A stretch of 64,000 nucleotides of DNA from assembly GCA_020692215.1 (NCBI GenBank), contig JAIMKW010000002.1, forward strand, positions 248,001-312,000, read 5' to 3'. Source of the stretch: Sandarakinorhabdus sp. (GTDB taxonomy: Bacteria > Pseudomonadota > Alphaproteobacteria > Sphingomonadales > Sphingomonadaceae). Below the pieces are notes generated by a model, which saw nothing but the letters and a program-made list of their open reading frames with translations, had not been told where the DNA came from and searched no databases. The position numbers and the translations under genes were made by a program. This document shows, in pieces, positions 29,570-38,771 of this stretch. Numbering within the stretch: the first letter of the stretch is position 1; each line of letters starts with the position of its first letter.

Positions 29570-31849
29570 ATGGACATGGCACCTTCTTCAGGATCCCTGA
29601 GCCAGCGCGCAGCAATTCGCATGCGGCTGGCACGGCGTCGCTTTGGTCGATGGGCCGCCAGCCCTGACAAGTTCCCGGGGCTTGAAATTGCAGTCACTGC
29701 CATCGCTCTCGTTGTCGGCTTTGCATCATATGCGGTTCTGACAGGTCAGCGCGCACCTGCCGAGGGCTTTTCTCCACAGCTCATCACCTTGATGCTGGTT
29801 GCCAATCTGGTGCCACTACTCGCGCTGTTGATGTTAATTGCGCGCCGGGTTGCCATCCTGATTGCGAACAGGCGTGCGGGTAGGGCAGGCGCCCAGTTGC
29901 ATGTTCGCCTGGTTGCTCTGTTTGCCGCGCTTGCGGCGGCTCCAACGATCCTGGTCGTGATTTTTGCATCCTTGCTGTTCCAGTTCGGCGTTCAGTTCTG
30001 GTTTTCGGATAGGGCACGTACGGTTCTTGATAATGCCGACCGGGTTGCTCAGGCCTATGTCGAAGAAAACAAGTCCCGCATTCTTGCAGACATTGTCGCG
30101 ATGGGCGGAGACATTTCCAACTACACCGAGGATTTCGGGCTCGACTCCTCATCGTTTCGAGATGGACTTGCATTCCAGGTTGCGGCCAGAAACCTGTCGG
30201 AAGCTGCGGTCTTCAGGCCCTTGCCAACAGGGCCGGTCATTCTGGTGGAGGTAGGATTGGGCGACCCTCCACTCGACCGACGGACTGAGGCGCTTGATCT
30301 GGGGCGGATACGTCCTGGGGAAGCGCTCGTCGTTGCCTCTGCCAAGGACAGGGTCGAGGCTGTCGTGCGGCTAATGACGGTTGAGCCGCTATTCGTCTAT
30401 ACCAGCCGAAAGGTGGAACCCCGTGTTCTGGAACAGGTCGCACGAACACAGGCTGCGCTGAGCGACTATAAGGAATTGACCGAGCGCTCACGGGCGTTGC
30501 AGTGGCGGTTCAACCTGATCCTGATGGTCGTGTCACTTCTGGTTGTAGCGGCTGCCGTATGGTTTGCGATCCTTCTGGCATCGCGCATTGTGGCACCTAT
30601 CGGAGCGCTTGCCGAGGCTGCCGAGCGTGTAGGCACCGGCGATCTCGATGCGCGTGTGAACCCGCAGGGCGCGGGCGACGAGATCGGCGCACTGGCGCGA
30701 AGCTTCAACCGAATGACCGCACAGTTGAAGGCCCAGCAGCAGGCACTGATCGGGGCAAACAACCAATCGGAAATGCGCCGCCGTTTTATCGAGGCGGTGC
30801 TCTCGGGCGTTTCCGCAGGTGTGCTTTCCATCGATTCAGGCGGCATCATACGATTGGCCAATGCGAGCGCCGAAGCGCTGCTGGATTGCGGTGCACAGGG
30901 GCTTGCAGGGCGGGCATTGGCGGATGCCGTTCCCGAATTTGCAGCCCTGATGGAAACAGCCCGAACCGAGGGCATTGCGGCAGCCGAAATCAGCCGATCA
31001 CGCCCGCATGGGCGCGGGGGCCCCGACACGCAGACACTGGCAGTCCGCCTGACGGCCGATGCCGGGCAGGCCCGCAACTATATCCTCACATTCGATGATA
31101 TTTCCCAGCAGCTTTCGGACCAGAGGCGGGCTGCCTGGTCGGATGTGGCGCGGCGGATTGCGCATGAAATCAAGAACCCTCTGACGCCTATCGTGCTGTC
31201 AGCCGAACGCCTGAAACGTCGCTTCGGGCCCGAGATCCAGCGGGATCAGGCAATTTTCACCGATCTGACGGAGACCATCATCCGCCAGGTGGGTGATCTG
31301 CGCCGGATGGTGGACGAATTCTCGGCATTTGCGCGCATGCCAACGCCCACGTTTCGCACAGAGTCGATCTCGGAAATAGCGCGGCAGTCCGTGTTTCTGG
31401 CGGAAGTTGCGACCCCTGATGTCCGGTTCCGGTTGCAGGCAGATGAGGATCTGCCTCCCTTCGTTTGCGATCGTCGACAGATTGGACAGGCATTCACAAA
31501 TTTGCTGAAGAACGCGTCAGAAGCCATTGCTGCTTGTAGTGATATTCCGAATGGAGAAGTCACTGTCTCCCTCCATCACAAAGGCGACAGCCTGCTGGTC
31601 GAGATTGCCGATACGGGCTGCGGCTTGCCGGGCGAACTTCGTGAGCGCCTGTTTGAACCCTATGTTACAACCCGGCAGCGCGGCACTGGTCTTGGTCTCG
31701 CAATCGTGAAACGGATTGTGGAAGACCATAGCGGCCGCCTTGATATCATGAACCGGCCCGAGGGCGGTGCGCTTGCCCGCATCGAGTTCGATCTTGCCGC
31801 CAATCGTGACCTCGAAAACATCCCCGAAACCGAACAGGTGAACAGCTAG
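29570..31849 (+). CDS. ntrY: Membrane sensor kinase NtrY
   Basis: 759 residues: membrane segments near 39-58, 72-93, 113-141 and 316-338, with a periplasmic loop between the last two. A HAMP linker (340-395), a PAS domain (about 405-510), phospho-acceptor His532 in AHEIKNPLTP and an ATPase domain with GTGLGLAI follow. NtrY is thought to sense nitrogen or redox state and phosphorylate NtrX. The start could also be the TTG at 29564 or ATG at 29576. It abuts ntrX with no gap. Confidence 0.95.
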   Translation: MDMAPSSGSLSQRAAIRMRLARRRFGRWAASPDKFPGLEIAVTAIALVVGFASYAVLTGQRAPAEGFSPQLITLMLVANLVPLLALLMLIARRVAILIANRRAGRAGAQLHVRLVALFAALAAAPTILVVIFASLLFQFGVQFWFSDRARTVLDNADRVAQAYVEENKSRILADIVAMGGDISNYTEDFGLDSSSFRDGLAFQVAARNLSEAAVFRPLPTGPVILVEVGLGDPPLDRRTEALDLGRIRPGEALVVASAKDRVEAVVRLMTVEPLFVYTSRKVEPRVLEQVARTQAALSDYKELTERSRALQWRFNLILMVVSLLVVAAAVWFAILLASRIVAPIGALAEAAERVGTGDLDARVNPQGAGDEIGALARSFNRMTAQLKAQQQALIGANNQSEMRRRFIEAVLSGVSAGVLSIDSGGIIRLANASAEALLDCGAQGLAGRALADAVPEFAALMETARTEGIAAAEISRSRPHGRGGPDTQTLAVRLTADAGQARNYILTFDDISQQLSDQRRAAWSDVARRIAHEIKNPLTPIVLSAERLKRRFGPEIQRDQAIFTDLTETIIRQVGDLRRMVDEFSAFARMPTPTFRTESISEIARQSVFLAEVATPDVRFRLQADEDLPPFVCDRRQIGQAFTNLLKNASEAIAACSDIPNGEVTVSLHHKGDSLLVEIADTGCGLPGELRERLFEPYVTTRQRGTGLGLAIVKRIVEDHSGRLDIMNRPEGGALARIEFDLAANRDLENIPETEQVNS

Positions 31850-33238
31850 ATGCCTCTCGATATACTCGTCGTCGACGATGAAGCCGATATCCGTTCGCTC
31901 ATTGCGGGCGTACTTGAAGACGAAGGCTACAGACCACGAACAGCGGCAGACAGCGACGAAACCCTGGCAGCGCTTGCCGAACGCCGGCCCGCTCTTTTGA
32001 TTCTGGACATCTGGCTACAGGGCTCCAAACTCGACGGGCTGGAGCTTCTCGATGTCGTGAAGGCGAAGGATCCCGGCCTTCCGGTGCTGATCATATCCGG
32101 GCATGGAAACCTGGATACCGCAGTAGCGGCTATCAAACGGGGCGCCTGGGACTTCATAGAAAAGCCGTTCCAGGCTGACCAGTTGCTGTTGGCCGTGTCG
32201 CGCGCCACGGAAACCGAACGCTTGCGGCGCGAAGTGGATGAGCTGCGCAGCATCGCCGGGATCGAAAATGAGCTGACCGGAAGCAGCCAGCTGATCAATG
32301 CTGTCCGCGCGACCATCAAGCGGGTGGGCGCCACTGGCAGCCGGGTGCTTATCCAGGGCCCTGCAGGATCGGGCAAGGAAGTTGCGGCCCGGTTGCTGCA
32401 CCGCTGGTCTGGAAGGAATGCGCGACCGTTTGTTGTTGTGGCGGCGGCAAGAATGGCACCCGAGCGGGTGGAGGAAGAGCTTTTCGGGGAAGAGCAGGGC
32501 GGAGAGCTGATCCGGCCAGGGCTTCTGGAAGTGGCTGACGGCGGCACGTTGTTCATCGACGAAGTCGCCGATATGCCGATGACCACCCAAGCCAAGATCC
32601 TTCGGGTTTTAACAGACCAGTCTTTCCAGCGGGTTGGTGGAACACGGGCCATCAAGGTTGATGTTCGGGTTGTTTCAGCAACGGCGCGCGATCTTGCGGC
32701 GGAGATCCAGCAGGGCACGTTCCGCGAGGATCTCTACTATCGGCTGAATGTCGTGCCGGTGCGGCTGCCGCCACTTGCGGAACGAAGGGAGGATATTCCG
32801 CATCTGGCTGAATATTTCCTTGCGCGTCTGTCGGCCGAACGGCGTGTGAAAACGCCCTCGATCAGTGACGATGCAATTGCGGCGCTGCAAGCCTATTCAT
32901 GGCCCGGCAATGTCCGCCAGCTTCGCAACATTGTGGAGCGGACCCTCATCCTGGCGCCGGCGAATTCCACCGACCAGATCGATCTGGATCATTTGCCGCC
33001 CGAACTGACGGCCGAACCGGCCCGGCTGCTCCCCGATCAGTCCGCTCGTTCAATCATGGGCACACCGCTGCGGGAAGCCCGAGAAGCGTTCGAGCGGGAA
33101 TATCTGAAGGTGCAGATACGCCGTTTCTCCGGCAATATCAGCAGGACAGCTGCGTTTATTGGCATGGAGCGCTCTGCGCTGCACAGAAAGCTGAAGGCGC
33201 TTGGGATTTCCGATGTCGATCGTGACGATGTTGATTGA
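31850..33238 (+). CDS. ntrX: Response regulator NtrX lacking the GAFTGA loop
   Basis: Partner of NtrY, 462 residues. Receiver Asp53 is in LILDIW; the AAA+ domain has a Walker A GPAGSGKE (170-177) and Walker B LFIDEVAD. Where NtrC carries GAFTGA, this protein has EEQGGELIRPG (about 214-224), so the sigma-54 contact loop is lost. The C-terminal Fis-type helix-turn-helix is intact (ISRTAAFIGMERSALHRKL). It probably controls transcription as a DNA-binding protein with ordinary sigma factors. The ATG follows the ntrY stop directly. Confidence 0.94.
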   Translation: MPLDILVVDDEADIRSLIAGVLEDEGYRPRTAADSDETLAALAERRPALLILDIWLQGSKLDGLELLDVVKAKDPGLPVLIISGHGNLDTAVAAIKRGAWDFIEKPFQADQLLLAVSRATETERLRREVDELRSIAGIENELTGSSQLINAVRATIKRVGATGSRVLIQGPAGSGKEVAARLLHRWSGRNARPFVVVAAARMAPERVEEELFGEEQGGELIRPGLLEVADGGTLFIDEVADMPMTTQAKILRVLTDQSFQRVGGTRAIKVDVRVVSATARDLAAEIQQGTFREDLYYRLNVVPVRLPPLAERREDIPHLAEYFLARLSAERRVKTPSISDDAIAALQAYSWPGNVRQLRNIVERTLILAPANSTDQIDLDHLPPELTAEPARLLPDQSARSIMGTPLREAREAFEREYLKVQIRRFSGNISRTAAFIGMERSALHRKLKALGISDVDRDDVD

Positions 33239-33288
33239 CGCCGTTCGCACCTGAGGCATTTTTTGTCCGGCAGCTTGCGGGTGGGCAG

Positions 33289-33305
33289 TTGTGCTTGAAG
33301 CACAA
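33289..33305. promoter_or_regulatory. 17-bp palindrome upstream of hfq
   Basis: TTGTGCTTGAAGCACAA has eight-base arms around a single central G. It lies in the 174-base space between ntrX and hfq, 108 bases before the hfq start. It could be an operator, or a hairpin in the hfq leader. It has no T-run and so is not an intrinsic terminator of the ntr operon. Confidence 0.45.
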
Positions 33306-33412
33306 GCCGCCTACATTTGGTGCAGTTGCACAAAATGGTGCAACGGCCGACGCCGGGCAACGGTGCGGATGCGGGTGCCACTGCCCGCCAATAACGTCTG
33401 GAAAGTGCCAAT

Positions 33413-33679
33413 ATGTCGGACAAGGCAAAGGCAAGCGACAAGGCGAACAATCTGCAGGATGTGTTCCTGAATGCTGTTCGCAAGCAAAAGATCCCTGTGA
33501 CGATGTTCCTGGTAAATGGCGTCAAGCTGCAGGGCGTTATCACATGGTTTGATAATTTTTCGGTTCTGTTGCGGCGTGATGGCCACTCACAGCTTGTTTA
33601 CAAGCACGCCATTTCCACTGTGATGCCGGCAGCGCCTGTCCAGTTGTTCGAGCCCGAGAAGGGTGACGAGGAAGATTGA
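33413..33679 (+). CDS. hfq: RNA chaperone Hfq
   Basis: An 88-residue Sm-like protein that forms a hexamer and pairs small RNAs with mRNAs. Sm1 is [20 protein letters not shown]...NGVKLQG and Sm2 has the diagnostic YKHAIST. The acidic C-terminal tail is short (KGDEED). The preceding leader contains a T-rich segment and a palindrome. The hflX start overlaps its stop (TTGA), the usual hfq-hflX pairing. Confidence 0.97.
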   Translation: MSDKAKASDKANNLQDVFLNAVRKQKIPVTMFLVNGVKLQGVITWFDNFSVLLRRDGHSQLVYKHAISTVMPAAPVQLFEPEKGDEED

Positions 33680-35052
33680 CCCAATCCGATATCCCGGCTG
33701 ACAGGGATGATGGCCATCAGGCTGCGCCGCAGCTGGCGCCAGATATCAACCGGCGCGGTTTCGACCAGGATCTGGGCACCAGTTTCGGGGCGCCAACTGT
33801 GGTCGTGCACCCGATTTTGCCTGGCCGCCAACCTGTCGAGGCACGCTCCGCAGAGGCCAAGCTAGAGGAAATCGCAGGCCTTGCCCTTGCTATCCGGCTG
33901 GATGTCCGTGCGTCTGAAATCCTGAAGCTTCGCGCAACCAGCCCTGGCACGCTTATCGGAAAGGGCCAGTTGGAACGCTTGGCTGCGACAGTTCAGGCCC
34001 ATGAAGCTGAAGTTGTTATCATGGATGCAGCAATCACGCCAGTTCAGCAGAAGAATCTTGAAACGGCCCTGAAGGCCAAGGTTATCGACAGAACCGGCCT
34101 GATTCTGGAAATCTTCGGCGAGCGCGCGGCGACAGCTGAAGGTCGCTTGCAGGTCGAATTGGCGCATCTTGAGTATCAGGCGGGCAGGCTGGTGCGCAGC
34201 TGGACACACCTTGAGCGGCAGCGTGGCGGCTATGGCTTTCTTGGCGGCCCTGGCGAAACGCAGATCGAGACCGACAGGCGATTGCTGCGTGACAGGATAT
34301 CGCGCCTGAAGAAGGAGCTTGAAGCCGTTCGGCGAACGCGAACTCTCCACCGGGCGCGGCGTCAGCGGACACCCGACCCGGTTATCGCATTGGTTGGCTA
34401 TACAAACGCGGGAAAGTCGACGCTTTTCAATCGCCTGACTGGTGCGAAGGTGCTGGCGAAGGATCTGCTGTTTGCGACCCTTGACCCAACGATGCGCGCA
34501 ATTCGTTTGCCTGGCAAAGGGCGGGTTATCCTTTCGGATACAGTCGGCTTCGTTTCAGATCTGCCGACAGAGCTTGTGGCTGCATTTCGGGCGACGCTGG
34601 AAGAAGTGACGGAAGCCGACCTGATCGTTCATGTGAGGGATCTTGCCCATCCTGACACCGAACAACAGGCAGCCGATGTGATGGCTGTTCTTGAATCTCT
34701 CGGTGTGCTTGAGGGCGAGGGCAGGGTGCCCATGATGGAAGTGCTGAACAAGGCCGATTTGCTGGACCCGGAAACGCACGATGCAGCAGTGGAGCGTGCT
34801 GAGCGGCGGGATGACACCGTCCTCGTTTCGGCTCTGACAGGGGAAGGGGTGGAGCAGTTGAAAACCGTTCTTTCCGAACGACTGGCTGCGCCCACAACGC
34901 TTGAAATGTTCGAACTGCATCCGTCAGATGGGCAAAGACTTGCCTGGCTTCATGCCAATGGAGAGGTCGTCTCGCGCGAAGAAGCATCGGGCATGATCAA
35001 CTTGAAGGTTCGCCTGACAGAAAAGGCGCGGGCTCAGTTTCGTTCGCTCTGA
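33676..35052 (+). CDS. hflX: Ribosome-associated GTPase HflX
   Basis: Rescues stalled ribosomes by splitting subunits. The 458 residues have the HflX N-terminal domain (GKGQLERL, a glycine-rich [18 protein letters not shown] linker) and a GTPase domain with G1 [19 protein letters not shown] and NKADLL. A TTG start at 33676 overlaps the hfq stop by four bases. The 3' end overlaps the convergent mazG gene by 56 bases. Confidence 0.95.
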   Translation: MTQSDIPADRDDGHQAAPQLAPDINRRGFDQDLGTSFGAPTVVVHPILPGRQPVEARSAEAKLEEIAGLALAIRLDVRASEILKLRATSPGTLIGKGQLERLAATVQAHEAEVVIMDAAITPVQQKNLETALKAKVIDRTGLILEIFGERAATAEGRLQVELAHLEYQAGRLVRSWTHLERQRGGYGFLGGPGETQIETDRRLLRDRISRLKKELEAVRRTRTLHRARRQRTPDPVIALVGYTNAGKSTLFNRLTGAKVLAKDLLFATLDPTMRAIRLPGKGRVILSDTVGFVSDLPTELVAAFRATLEEVTEADLIVHVRDLAHPDTEQQAADVMAVLESLGVLEGEGRVPMMEVLNKADLLDPETHDAAVERAERRDDTVLVSALTGEGVEQLKTVLSERLAAPTTLEMFELHPSDGQRLAWLHANGEVVSREEASGMINLKVRLTEKARAQFRSL

Positions 35053-35824
35053 AAGCCTGCTTCACCGATCGCCACATGGCCTCCTTGGCCTCCAGCGAAA
35101 GATCCGAAAAACCGGGAGCCTTCTCGATCGCTCGGAAGCGGCGCTCGAACTTGTCATTGGCGGACCGCAATGCCGTCTCTGGCTCTATGTTCAGCTTTCG
35201 CAGATAGTTGACAACAGCGAAGAGCAAATCTCCGGCCTCTTCCTGCCGCTCTGCATCGTTCTGCGCAGCCTTGAGTTCGCCAAGCTCTTCATGAATCTTG
35301 GCCAAGGGGCCTTCTAACTCGGGCCAATCAAAGCCTGTGCGTGCAGCCCGGCTTGACAGCTTTTCAGCGCGAACGAGCGCGGGCAGGGCGAGTGCTACAC
35401 CATCCAGCACGGAGTCCCGCTGCTTTTCAGCCGCCTTCAAGGTCTCCCAATTGGCCCTGACTTCCTCTGCACAAAGCGGAGTTTGAGATGGGCTGAAGAT
35501 ATGGGGGTGCCGCCGCTCCATCTTTTCGCAGATCGAGCGGGCAACATCCTTCAAATCGAAATGCCCAGCCTCGGTCGCAATCTGCGCATGGAAGACAACC
35601 TGAAGCAACAGATCACCCAATTCTTCTGCGAGATTCTCCAGATCATTGCGCGCAATCGCATCGGCAACTTCATAGGCTTCCTCAAGGGTATAGGGCGCTA
35701 TGGAAGCAAAATCCTGCGCCCGATCCCAGATACACCCATCCGGCCCGCGCAAGCGCTGCATGATCGCAACCAGGCGGGCTATTTCAGCCAGAGCGTCTTC
35801 GGTCTTGGCAGCAGGCAAAGGCAT
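34997..35824 (-). CDS. mazG: Nucleoside triphosphate pyrophosphohydrolase MazG
   Basis: Hydrolyses nucleoside triphosphates to monophosphates. Two MazG domains are visible in 275 residues: the first with CIWDRAQDFASIAPYTLEEAYEV and EELGDLLLQVVFHA, the second with EELGELKAA and EEAGDLLFAVVNYLRK. The EExxD/ExxxD metal-binding patterns are complete in the second. The start at 35824 (MPLPAAK) has a TGGAG ribosome site; upstream in-frame codons add atypical residues. Convergent overlap with hflX. Confidence 0.95.
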   Translation of the reverse strand: MPLPAAKTEDALAEIARLVAIMQRLRGPDGCIWDRAQDFASIAPYTLEEAYEVADAIARNDLENLAEELGDLLLQVVFHAQIATEAGHFDLKDVARSICEKMERRHPHIFSPSQTPLCAEEVRANWETLKAAEKQRDSVLDGVALALPALVRAEKLSSRAARTGFDWPELEGPLAKIHEELGELKAAQNDAERQEEAGDLLFAVVNYLRKLNIEPETALRSANDKFERRFRAIEKAPGFSDLSLEAKEAMWRSVKQAFRANETEPAPFLSGEPSS

Positions 35825-35925
35825 GAAGGGGCTCCATTCCAGCGAGCAGGACAAATGCATCAAGTGATTGGATGAGGAACAGGGTGATGCCATACCCTAA
35901 GTCCGATAATCAATATTATGTAAAG

Positions 35926-36093
35926 TTATGCAATTCCAAACAGGCGTAGCACCAGCACCATGGCCGTTATGATAGCAGCCCAGATCAGCGCCAGACGCAG
36001 GACCTGGCCTGAACCCATCTCCTGAAAACGGCTCCAATTGAGCGCGATGATCAGGACAAGCGCTGCTACAAGGCTGACCAAGCCGAATATCAT
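35926..36093 (-). CDS. Small two-helix membrane protein
   Basis: A 55-residue protein starting MIFGLVSLVAALVLIIALNW, with a second hydrophobic segment ending VLVLRLFGIA; almost entirely membrane. The start overlaps the metallo-hydrolase stop (ATGA), so it is coupled to that gene. Hypothetical membrane genes in this place are common in sphingomonads, some fused to an aspartic-protease domain that is absent here. Function unknown. Confidence 0.75.
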   Translation of the reverse strand: MIFGLVSLVAALVLIIALNWSRFQEMGSGQVLRLALIWAAIITAMVLVLRLFGIA

Positions 36094-36860
36094 GCCAACC
36101 CTCCCCAAATCCGCCCATCATGGCCGGGCGATACCCGATCGGGCAATTCCGCCATTAAAGTATCATGATCCATCGACTGATCCATATGCGTAAGCCAAGC
36201 CTCTGCAGGTTGGGCACGTTCAATCCATTCCAGCGTCTGGGAGAGATGGCTGTGCGTCGGGTGCGGATTGCGCCGAAGGGCATCCACCACCCAGAGATCC
36301 AGATCTTCCAACAAGGGCCAGCTGTCATCTGGAAAACCGCTTGTATCAGTTGAATAGGCAATTGCCTTGCCGTCCGCCTCGAACCGGTAACCCATTGAAT
36401 GCACTGGCCCATGCTTTTGCAGGAACGGGCGAACCACAATGTCGCCAAGGTGCAATTCATTCGACAGAAGATGCGCGCGTGCCGTTGGCGGATACCCTGC
36501 CCTGCCTGAAAACACATAGGAAAACCGCGTTCGCAAACTGGCCCGCGTGGCCCGGTCCATGTAACAATCAATCTCCACCCGGGCATTGTGAAAAATCGCC
36601 CTCAGGTCATCGATGCCATGGCAGTGATCGGCGTGATCATGGGTGAACAGAACGGCAGTCAGCCACCCCACATTTGCATCGAGCAATTGTTCACGCAGAT
36701 CAGGGCCCGTATCAACCAGAAGCCGCGTGCTGCCGGCCTCCACCAAAATGGAAACGCGCCTGCGCCGATTTTTGAGGTTGCCTGGATCGCAGACGCCCCA
36801 ATCGCCGCCAATGCGTGGAACACCCGACGATGTTCCAGACCCTAGCATTATCATCTTCAT
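36090..36860 (-). CDS. Metallo-beta-lactamase fold hydrolase (PhnP-like)
   Basis: A 256-residue hydrolase with the metal-binding THDHADHCHG, an upstream GSGTSSGVPRIGG glycine motif, and downstream His/Asp in STDTSG and LTHMD. The early GSGTSSG resembles PhnP and RNase Z-type phosphodiesterases. In many alphaproteobacteria it follows tatD and metG; it may act on cyclic nucleotides. The ATG shares a base with the tatD stop (TAATG). Confidence 0.9.
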   Translation of the reverse strand: MKMIMLGSGTSSGVPRIGGDWGVCDPGNLKNRRRRVSILVEAGSTRLLVDTGPDLREQLLDANVGWLTAVLFTHDHADHCHGIDDLRAIFHNARVEIDCYMDRATRASLRTRFSYVFSGRAGYPPTARAHLLSNELHLGDIVVRPFLQKHGPVHSMGYRFEADGKAIAYSTDTSGFPDDSWPLLEDLDLWVVDALRRNPHPTHSHLSQTLEWIERAQPAEAWLTHMDQSMDHDTLMAELPDRVSPGHDGRIWGGLA

Positions 36861-37636
36861 TAACTATTTATTCTTCCGAATAGTGTCAATGTATTAAAAG
36901 AGGTTGTTTTGTTAATATCTTCGGTACGTACGCCTCGCAACGTGGCAAGAAAGGCAGATGTGTGGGCCACATAGGCTGGTTCGCACACCTTTCCGCGCAT
37001 CGGGACTGGCGCCAGGAACGGTGAATCCGTCTCGACCAGAAGCCTGTCGGCAGGGATAAGCCGCGCCGTTTCCTGCAACGCCCTGGCATTCTTGAAGGTG
37101 ACGATACCAGACAGGGATATATAGGCCCCGAGCCCAAGGCAGGTCTCTGCGAGCTGCTGGCTACCGGTAAAGCAGTGGATAACCATCGGGAAGGCGCCCT
37201 TCCCCATCTCCTCCGTCAGGATGGCGATGGTGTCCGCCTCCGCATCACGTGTGTGCACAATCAGCGGAAGCCCGGTTTGCCGGCTTGCCCCGATATGGGC
37301 GCGAAAGCTGGAGCGTTGGCGATCCCGGTCGGACTTGTCATAGAAGTAATCAAGCCCGGTTTCGCCTATGCCGACCACCTTGGGGTGCGCTGCGGCCGAC
37401 ACCAAACGGGCGGTATCCATCTGCGCATGCTGATCCGCTTCGTGCGGATGAATCCCAACTGTCGCGAACACATCCGGATGCCTCGCGGCACAAGCGATAA
37501 CCGCATCCCATTCCCGCTCGCGGGTCGAGATCGAGATCATGGCAGTCACCCCGGCTTCCCGTGCCCTCGCGATCACACCTGCTTCGTCCTCGACAAGACC
37601 AGGATAATTCAGGTGGCAGTGGGAATCGATGAGCAT
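36860..37636 (-). CDS. tatD: TatD family metal-dependent hydrolase
   Basis: A 258-residue TIM-barrel DNase/hydrolase. DSHCHLNY, the IHPHEAD segment, GETGLDYFY, HTRDAE, HCFTGS and the C-terminal ETDSPFLAP are its metal-binding and signature stretches. It is the second-to-last step of the minus-strand holB-metG-tatD-MBL run, though an oppositely oriented antiporter gene now lies between metG and tatD. Likely proofreads or degrades DNA ends; cytoplasmic. Confidence 0.95.
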   Translation of the reverse strand: MLIDSHCHLNYPGLVEDEAGVIARAREAGVTAMISISTREREWDAVIACAARHPDVFATVGIHPHEADQHAQMDTARLVSAAAHPKVVGIGETGLDYFYDKSDRDRQRSSFRAHIGASRQTGLPLIVHTRDAEADTIAILTEEMGKGAFPMVIHCFTGSQQLAETCLGLGAYISLSGIVTFKNARALQETARLIPADRLLVETDSPFLAPVPMRGKVCEPAYVAHTSAFLATLRGVRTEDINKTTSFNTLTLFGRINS

Positions 37637-37735
37637 GCCGCAGATGTGGCCTCAACGGCTGTCGAATTCAATCGTTTCGCACTTGCAACATCACAAGCCC
37701 CGCCCCAAATGCGCCGCCACGAAAGGCTTTTCGAT

Positions 37736-38737
37736 ATGCTGACAACAATTCTCATGCTGACTGGCGGATTCATACTCCTTGTGTTTGGCGGGGAATTGCT
37801 GGTTCGGGGCAGCGTGCGCGTTGCGGAAAGGCTTGGCGTTTCACCGCTCCTGATCGGCCTGACACTGGTTGGCTTCGGCACATCGGCACCAGAGCTGGTA
37901 ACGTCGGTAGAAGCATCCCTTCTTGGCGCCCCGGGCATTGCGCTGGGCAATATCGTGGGCTCGAATATTGCCAATATCCTGCTGATCCTGGGGGTCGCTG
38001 CAGTGATTTATCCGCTAAGCGTTTCGGATACTGCCCTGCGCAGAGACGGCACCTTTGTGATCCTTACAGCCCTGCTTTTCACGGCAGCCGGCTTCACGGT
38101 TGGCCTCAACCAGATTGCAGGTGGCATCTTCATTGCCGGGCTCATTGCCTACATGGTCTTTGCCTATCGGCAGGAGCGCAACAGCGACACTGTCGGGGCG
38201 GAAGGCCATACGGCCGCGTTCGACAAGGGGGAAGCGTTCGAACAGCTGGATCCGGGCCTCCACGCAAAAAATGGTCCGGCGGGGCTTCTGGGCTGGATCT
38301 TGCCGATCGCGATGGCCGTAGCAGGGCTTGCCATCATCGTCGTCGGCGGACGAATCCTGGTTGAGAGCGCAATCGAGCTTGCCCGGATTCTGGGCATGTC
38401 CGAAAGCGTGATCGGCCTCACCATCGTTGCTGTCGGGACATCGCTTCCCGAATTGGTCACGTCTGTGGTGGCTGCGCGACGCAAACACACTGACATTGCG
38501 GTCGGTAATGTGCTGGGCTCCAACATCTATAACATTCTCGGCATCGGCGGGGTGACAGGCGTGATTGCACCCACGGCCTTTCCGGCAGAGATGCTCAGGC
38601 TCGACGTGTTCGTCATGATCGCGGCATCGGTGCTGCTGTATCTGTTTGCTCGCAACGGCAAGATCAGCAAGCTCGAGGGCGGCTTCATGCTGGCTGCCTA
38701 TGCAATCTACATCGGCATTCTCGTGACATCATCCTGA
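37736..38737 (+). CDS. Calcium/sodium antiporter (CaxA/YrbG family)
   Basis: A 333-residue antiporter with about ten membrane segments and the two inverted alpha repeats: GFGTSAPELVTSV with GNIVGSNIANILLILG, and AVGTSLPELVTSV with GNVLGSNIYNILGIGG. These hold the cation-binding acidic residues. The central loop (about 140-185) is hydrophilic. The start at 37736 follows AAGG; upstream in-frame codons do not look like the family. It is inserted on the opposite strand between tatD and metG. Confidence 0.92.
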   Translation: MLTTILMLTGGFILLVFGGELLVRGSVRVAERLGVSPLLIGLTLVGFGTSAPELVTSVEASLLGAPGIALGNIVGSNIANILLILGVAAVIYPLSVSDTALRRDGTFVILTALLFTAAGFTVGLNQIAGGIFIAGLIAYMVFAYRQERNSDTVGAEGHTAAFDKGEAFEQLDPGLHAKNGPAGLLGWILPIAMAVAGLAIIVVGGRILVESAIELARILGMSESVIGLTIVAVGTSLPELVTSVVAARRKHTDIAVGNVLGSNIYNILGIGGVTGVIAPTAFPAEMLRLDVFVMIAASVLLYLFARNGKISKLEGGFMLAAYAIYIGILVTSS

Positions 38738-38771
38738 GCACAGGCGAAACAGCTGAAACCCGCTCGAGCCC

